From Pseudarthrobacter sp. L1SW (lineage in GTDB: Bacteria > Actinomycetota > Actinomycetes > Actinomycetales > Micrococcaceae): a stretch of DNA of 64,000 nucleotides. The stretch spans positions 496,001 to 560,000 of the forward strand of contig NZ_CP078079.1 of the NCBI RefSeq assembly GCF_020809045.1. Direction: 5' to 3'. Position 1 is the first letter of the stretch. The number at the start of each line of letters is the position of its first letter. Under the pieces are notes generated by a model. It was not told where the DNA came from. It was given only the letters and a program-made list of their open reading frames with translations, and did no database searches. A program made the position numbers and the translations under genes. Below are positions 60,253 to 64,000 of the stretch, in pieces.

Positions 60253-61314
60253 GTGAGAACTACCCTGGCAACCTTCAGGACCCTGGCCGTATCGGGAGCC
60301 CTGGCCCTTGCGGCAATCGCTGCGCCCGCACCCGCGATGGCCGTGGGCGAAGGCCCCAACTATGACGGCAACGGCCAGATCACCACGTCGAAGCTTGCCA
60401 CCTACGACCAGATGGTCTCGTTCCTCAAAGACCAGGACGCCCGCCAGTCCGCCATGGAACTGGAAGTCATCGGCCAAACGGTGAAGGGCCGGGACATCCA
60501 CCTGGTCAAGTACATCTCGGACCCGGCCAAGCCCACCATCCTCTACCTGACGCAGCAGCACGGCAACGAACAGCTCACCACGGAAGGTGCGCTGGAATTC
60601 GTCAAGCACCTTGGCACCGGCAAATCGCAGGATGTCCTGGACGGCGTGAACATCCTCATCGTGCCCATGCTCAACGCGGACGGTGCCATGGGTGACGTGA
60701 ACTTTTCCCTGGATGACTACCTGGCCAAGGGCGACCGGAACATGACGCGCCACAACGCGAACGAAGTGGACCTCAACCGCGACCATGTGGCCAAGATCCA
60801 GCCCGAGACCCAAGCGCTGCACAACAACGTGATGCGCAAGTACAACGTGGACTACATGATCGACCTGCACCACCAGGGCACCCGCAGCCAGCGTGACGGC
60901 GAACTGGTGTCCGGCTCCATCCTGTACCCCACCACCCCCAACGCCGATCCGGCATTGGTGGAAAAGTCCAAGCAGCTGGGCGCCGTGGTGTTCCACAACG
61001 TCGATTCCACCGGCTGGGGCCACCTGGGCAAGTACGTGGGCGGAAGCGCCGAAACCATCAGCCGCAACGGCATCGCAGTGGAATACGGCATCGCAACGCT
61101 CCTGTTCGAGATGCGCGGCATGTCTGACCACTACCTGGACGGCTACGCCCTGGGGCTCCGGAGCAACGGCTACCTGATCAAGCAGACGGTGACCACGCTG
61201 ACGGCCACCGCCGCCGCCATCGCTGACGGTTCTATTGCCGACGCCGACACCTCCTTCTGGGACAGCCTCGCCACCCAGACCTCCCGCCCGGGAGAGGAAG
61301 CCGACGACGAGTAG
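60253..61314 (+). CDS. Secreted M14-family zinc carboxypeptidase
   Basis: A 353-residue exported enzyme. The signal peptide (RTLAVSGALALAAIAAPAPAMA, residues about 10-31; cut after AMA) is followed by the M14 domain. Zinc ligands are in QQHGNE and DLHHQG, the catalytic Glu in LFEMRGM. It trims C-terminal residues from peptides or peptidoglycan stems. GTG 60253 has AGAGG 9 nt upstream; ATG 60229 lacks a site. Confidence 0.9.
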   Translation: MRTTLATFRTLAVSGALALAAIAAPAPAMAVGEGPNYDGNGQITTSKLATYDQMVSFLKDQDARQSAMELEVIGQTVKGRDIHLVKYISDPAKPTILYLTQQHGNEQLTTEGALEFVKHLGTGKSQDVLDGVNILIVPMLNADGAMGDVNFSLDDYLAKGDRNMTRHNANEVDLNRDHVAKIQPETQALHNNVMRKYNVDYMIDLHHQGTRSQRDGELVSGSILYPTTPNADPALVEKSKQLGAVVFHNVDSTGWGHLGKYVGGSAETISRNGIAVEYGIATLLFEMRGMSDHYLDGYALGLRSNGYLIKQTVTTLTATAAAIADGSIADADTSFWDSLATQTSRPGEEADDE

Positions 61315-61331
61315 CAACACACACTGACAGT

Positions 61332-61384
61332 CCGCCGCGGTCCTCCCGCACGAGCCCTTTGCCGTGCAGGGAGGACCGCGGCGG
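61332..61384 (+). terminator. GC-rich terminator after the carboxypeptidase
   Basis: A perfect 16-bp stem (61332-61347 with 61369-61384), extended inside by GCAC/GTGC. Separates the carboxypeptidase from purA. No T-run. Confidence 0.75.
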
Positions 61385-61569
61385 CCAACGAGTGGACCAA
61401 GTGCCTCATCGGCTAAACTTGGGTGGTAAGAGCCCCGGAACTCTTGCGTCGCTGCGCCGCCCGCGGACCAGCGACAGCCGGTACGTTCGGGGCATTCTCA
61501 TGAACGGCGCTGTGCAGGACCGCCACCCAGTGGCCAACCGGACAGCCCGAACGAATGGGGGAGGATCCC

Positions 61570-62859
61570 ATGCCAGCAATTGTGATCGTAGGAGCCCAGT
61601 GGGGCGACGAAGGAAAAGGCAAGGCCACCGACCTTCTGGGCGGCCGTGTTGACTACGTCGTCAAGCCGAACGGCGGCAACAACGCCGGGCACACCGTCGT
61701 CGTAGGCGGTGAAAAGTACGAACTCAAGCTGCTGCCGGCAGGTATTCTCAGCCCCAACGCAGTCCCCATCATCGGCAACGGCTGCGTGGTCAACCTCGAG
61801 GCCCTCTTCCAGGAAATTGACGGCCTGCAGGCCCGCGGTGCAGACACCTCGAAGCTCCGCGTCTCGGCCAACGCCCACCTGGTTGCCCCCTACCACCAGG
61901 TGCTGGACAAGGTCACCGAGCGCTTCCTGGGCAGCCGCGCCATCGGCACCACCGGCCGCGGCATCGGTCCGGCCTACATGGACAAGGTGGCCCGCCTGGG
62001 CATCCGCGTGCAGGACGTCTTTGACGAATCCATCCTCCGCCAGAAGGTGGAAGGGTCCCTGCGCCAGAAGAACGAACTCCTGGTGAAGGTCTACAACCGC
62101 CGCGGCGTCCTGGTGGAGGAGATCGTGGAGTACTTCCTCTCCTTCGCCGAGCGGCTCCGCCCCCTGGTCATCGACAGCACGCTGGTCCTGAACTCGGCTT
62201 TGGACGAGGGCAAGGTTGTCCTGATGGAAGGCGGCCAGGCAACGTTCCTGGACGTGGACCACGGCACCTACCCGTTCGTCACTTCCTCCAACCCCACCGC
62301 AGGCGGCGCCTCCGTCGGTTCGGGCATCGGGCCCACCCGCATCTCCCGCTCCATCGGCATCATCAAGGCGTACACCACCCGCGTTGGCGCCGGCCCGTTC
62401 CCCACGGAACTGTTCGACGAGATGGGCATGTACCTGCAGAAGACGGGCGGGGAGTTCGGCGTCAACACAGGCCGTCCGCGCCGCTGCGGCTGGTACGACG
62501 CCGTCCTGGCCCGCCACGCCTCCCGCGTCAACGGCTTCACGGACTACTTTGTCACCAAACTGGACGTCCTCACCGGCATCGAGCAGATCCCTGTGTGCGT
62601 TGCTTATGACGTGGACGGTGTCCGGCACGATGAGATGCCCATGACGCAGACCGAATTCCACCACGCCAAGCCCATCTTCGAGTACTTCGAGGGCTGGACC
62701 GAGGACATCACCGGCGCCCGTACCCTGGCGGACCTGCCGGAGAACGCCCGCAACTACGTGCTTGCCCTGGAGAAGCTGTCCGGCACGCGCTTCTCCGCGA
62801 TCGGCGTGGGACCGGACCGGGACCAGACCATCGTGGTGAACGACCTCATCAACGACTGA
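61570..62859 (+). CDS. purA: Adenylosuccinate synthetase
   Basis: A 429-residue enzyme joining IMP and aspartate with GTP to adenylosuccinate, the first AMP-specific step. [11 protein letters not shown] is the GTP P-loop, [11 protein letters not shown] and [10 protein letters not shown] are conserved substrate blocks. ATG 61570 has GGGAGGA upstream. A TAAACT box (61413-61418) is a plausible -10 in the 255-bp gap. No purine riboswitch is visible. Confidence 0.97.
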   Translation: MPAIVIVGAQWGDEGKGKATDLLGGRVDYVVKPNGGNNAGHTVVVGGEKYELKLLPAGILSPNAVPIIGNGCVVNLEALFQEIDGLQARGADTSKLRVSANAHLVAPYHQVLDKVTERFLGSRAIGTTGRGIGPAYMDKVARLGIRVQDVFDESILRQKVEGSLRQKNELLVKVYNRRGVLVEEIVEYFLSFAERLRPLVIDSTLVLNSALDEGKVVLMEGGQATFLDVDHGTYPFVTSSNPTAGGASVGSGIGPTRISRSIGIIKAYTTRVGAGPFPTELFDEMGMYLQKTGGEFGVNTGRPRRCGWYDAVLARHASRVNGFTDYFVTKLDVLTGIEQIPVCVAYDVDGVRHDEMPMTQTEFHHAKPIFEYFEGWTEDITGARTLADLPENARNYVLALEKLSGTRFSAIGVGPDRDQTIVVNDLIND

Positions 62860-62873
62860 CTTTCTTGGCACTC

Positions 62874-62918
62874 ACGACGGCGGCGGGCCACCTTCCGGAG
62901 ATGGCCCGCCGCCGTCGT
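62874..62918 (+). terminator. Terminator of purA
   Basis: A perfect 17-bp stem (62874-62890 with 62902-62918) with an 11-nt loop, 15 bp after the purA stop. GC-rich with only a short U-tail (TTGT). Confidence 0.8.
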
Positions 62919-63041
62919 TGTCAGGTCCGGGGGTGTAGGCCTTGCGGCAATTTACACAGGATTAACGCGGGTGGTCTTGTAAGGCTGCAGGCGCGGCCGC
63001 GAGACTCGTCTGTACACCGTGTGACCCGAGGAAGGATTGTC

Positions 63042-63407
63042 ATGGCCGGAAAGTTCGAGGCATTCGTCGACTCTGATGCGTATTTCAGGTTCCGGCTCCT
63101 GGCACCTGATGGCGCAGTGGTGGCTGTCTCCGGGCCGTATGAGGACAAGCATGCCCTCGCAGCCGGCATCGCTGCCGTCCGCGAATGCGCAGGCACAGGG
63201 CTAGTCACCGATCTCTGCCCGGCCGGCGTCGCCGTGCGCCGGTCACCTGCCGACTCACCTGCCGAGGTGCAGGGCCGAGCGCCGGTGCCCGGAGGGGCGG
63301 ACTGTGATGACCCGCGGGTCCCGGCGAATGGGCACACGTTCGTCCTCGCCAAGGTGCCGCGGCGGCAGGGAAGCAGGCCCCGCTGGACTGCCGCGGCCGC
63401 CCGCTGA
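63042..63407 (+). CDS. DUF1508/YegP-like protein
   Basis: A 121-residue protein with one YegP repeat at the start (FEAFVDSDAYFRFRLLAPDGAVVAVS, then YEDKHALAAGIAAVRECA) and a Pro/Arg-rich, probably disordered C-terminus. Gram-negative members have two repeats; one is common in actinobacteria. GGAAGGA precedes the ATG. Function unknown. Confidence 0.85.
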   Translation: MAGKFEAFVDSDAYFRFRLLAPDGAVVAVSGPYEDKHALAAGIAAVRECAGTGLVTDLCPAGVAVRRSPADSPAEVQGRAPVPGGADCDDPRVPANGHTFVLAKVPRRQGSRPRWTAAAAR

Positions 63408-63699
63408 CTTCCCGGAAAAAAGATTTTCAAAGTTTTCTCCCCGAACGCGTAACCCCTGGCGTACCTGCGGCGATTACCCCTATGTAGCGCCGGTCTGGAA
63501 CTTGTCCCCCATCACGTTCCAGGCCGGCTCTTTCACTTTCCGGGGGCAGGGGCAGCTGTCCAATGGGACCGGCGGGGCATACGGTGCAGTCGGGGTTGGT
63601 GATTACTGAGGGGTAAAGTGGTGCGGGGAAACCGGCCTTACGCACGCCGGGCAGCTTCTCCGCTCAAACGAACCCCTTTTGACTGAAAGCACTACGTCC
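63408..63699. other. 292-bp gap before the sigma-factor gene
   Basis: No gene is supported. TTACCCCT (63474-63481) and AGGGGTAA (63609-63616) are inverted copies, with a related TAACCCCT at 63450. TAAAGT (63614-63619) overlaps the last one. These could be promoter or regulator sites for the sigma gene. Confidence 0.4.
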
Positions 63700-64000
63700 G
63701 TGACTGATGCCCTGACAGACGAGGCCCTGCGGGACGGGCCCGCTGGGGCAGCCGTCTTCAGCCTTGTCTACCGGACGTATGCAGCACAGGTCCTGGGCTA
63801 CCTGACAGCCCGGGGAGTCGAGGATCCGGAGGCGGCCATGCAGGAAGTGTTCCTTTCCATCCTGCCGCGCCTTGACTCCGTACATGGGGGAGCCGCAGGA
63901 CTCCGCACCTTCATCTTTTCTGTTGCCCACGCCAGGATGGTGGATGACCACCGGCGCCAAAGTCGCACCCCCGCCAGACTGCCCTTTGAGCCCGAGCTGG
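63700..64000 (+). CDS. ECF-type RNA polymerase sigma factor, N-terminal fragment (3' end outside window)
   Basis: The first 100 residues of a sigma-70-family factor. Region 2 is recognisable: FSLVYRTYAAQVLGYLTARGVEDPEAAMQEVF and LRTFIFSVAHARMVDDHRRQSRTP (the -10 recognition part). It is cut by the window edge, so region 4 and any anti-sigma gene are not seen. GTG 63700 is used; TTG 63679 in frame is an alternative. Confidence 0.88.
   Translation, partial: MTDALTDEALRDGPAGAAVFSLVYRTYAAQVLGYLTARGVEDPEAAMQEVFLSILPRLDSVHGGAAGLRTFIFSVAHARMVDDHRRQSRTPARLPFEPEL

Noticed and set aside
61498..62871. 457-codon frame antisense to purA
   Set aside because: Mirror frame of a housekeeping gene; no family resemblance.
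63304..63609. A 101-codon frame across the end of the DUF1508 gene
   Set aside because: Overlaps the gene in another frame, lacks a start site of its own, and has no recognisable domain.

Overview
The window is 64 kb of GC-rich DNA, densely packed with short intergenic gaps, frequent GTG starts, many 4-bp (GTGA/ATGA) gene overlaps and many apparently leaderless genes. Gene content (DUF3151 beside class II fba, GAF-ANTAR protein, Asp23/Gls24 membrane operon, MarR/IclR/LacI-controlled catabolic operons, tct tricarboxylate uptake, hut genes) fits a soil actinomycete of the Micrococcaceae, most like Arthrobacter/Pseudarthrobacter. I see no insertion sequence, prophage, CRISPR array or rRNA. Three tRNA genes are present. 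The genus assignment is inference from gene content.

Regions: 1-1967 end of hutU and complete hutH, separated by a long inverted repeat. 2130-8905 two small proteins, a universal stress protein, tctCBA and a divergent CitA/CitB-type two-component system. 8927-14244 hutG, a cation/proton antiporter, an AzgA-type purine permease, a CopC-domain protein and a small flavoprotein. 14660-21724 a two-domain universal stress protein directly followed by a rifampin-phosphotransferase-like enzyme, then a secreted LolA-like protein with an ABC exporter. 21731-27693 NlpC/P60 hydrolase, CDF metal exporter, zincin, DMT transporter, DsbA-like protein and PHP phosphoesterase. 27859-28220 tRNA-Glu, tRNA-Asp, tRNA-Phe. 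28368-30655 five-gene Asp23/AmaP envelope operon. 30660-37288 alpha-glucoside utilisation: GH13 glucosidase, binding protein, two permeases, small membrane protein and LacI regulator. 37312-39049 an unrecognised protein and exonuclease III.

39292-46288 holds a valine/branched-chain acyl-CoA operon (mmsA, 3-hydroxyisobutyryl-CoA hydrolase, mmsB, enoyl-CoA hydratase), DedA, a MarR regulator and a divergent acyl-CoA dehydrogenase. A 22-bp element is shared (19/22) by the mmsA promoter and the marR/acyl-CoA dehydrogenase gap, which predicts one MarR regulon. 46315-50788: TipA-like MerR regulator, cspA, and thiolase plus CoA-transferase genes; 50966 starts a divergent IclR regulator. 51765-64000 is mainly housekeeping: nadE/pyrE (divergent), GAF-ANTAR protein with a STAS-like partner, a Tat-type hydrolase, HAD phosphatase, SpoU methyltransferase, fba with DUF3151, a uracil-DNA-glycosylase-like protein, a secreted M14 carboxypeptidase, purA, a DUF1508 protein and the start of an ECF sigma factor.

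The strongest non-gene signals are the shared MarR element; eleven genes whose start codon lies 6-7 nt after a TANNNT -10 box (leaderless); a MerR-type promoter with 19-bp spacer ending at its own ATG; two 16-bp repeats flanking a 19-bp palindrome at the IclR promoter; and a 21-bp-arm palindrome at 48074-48138 that looks like a REP-type element.
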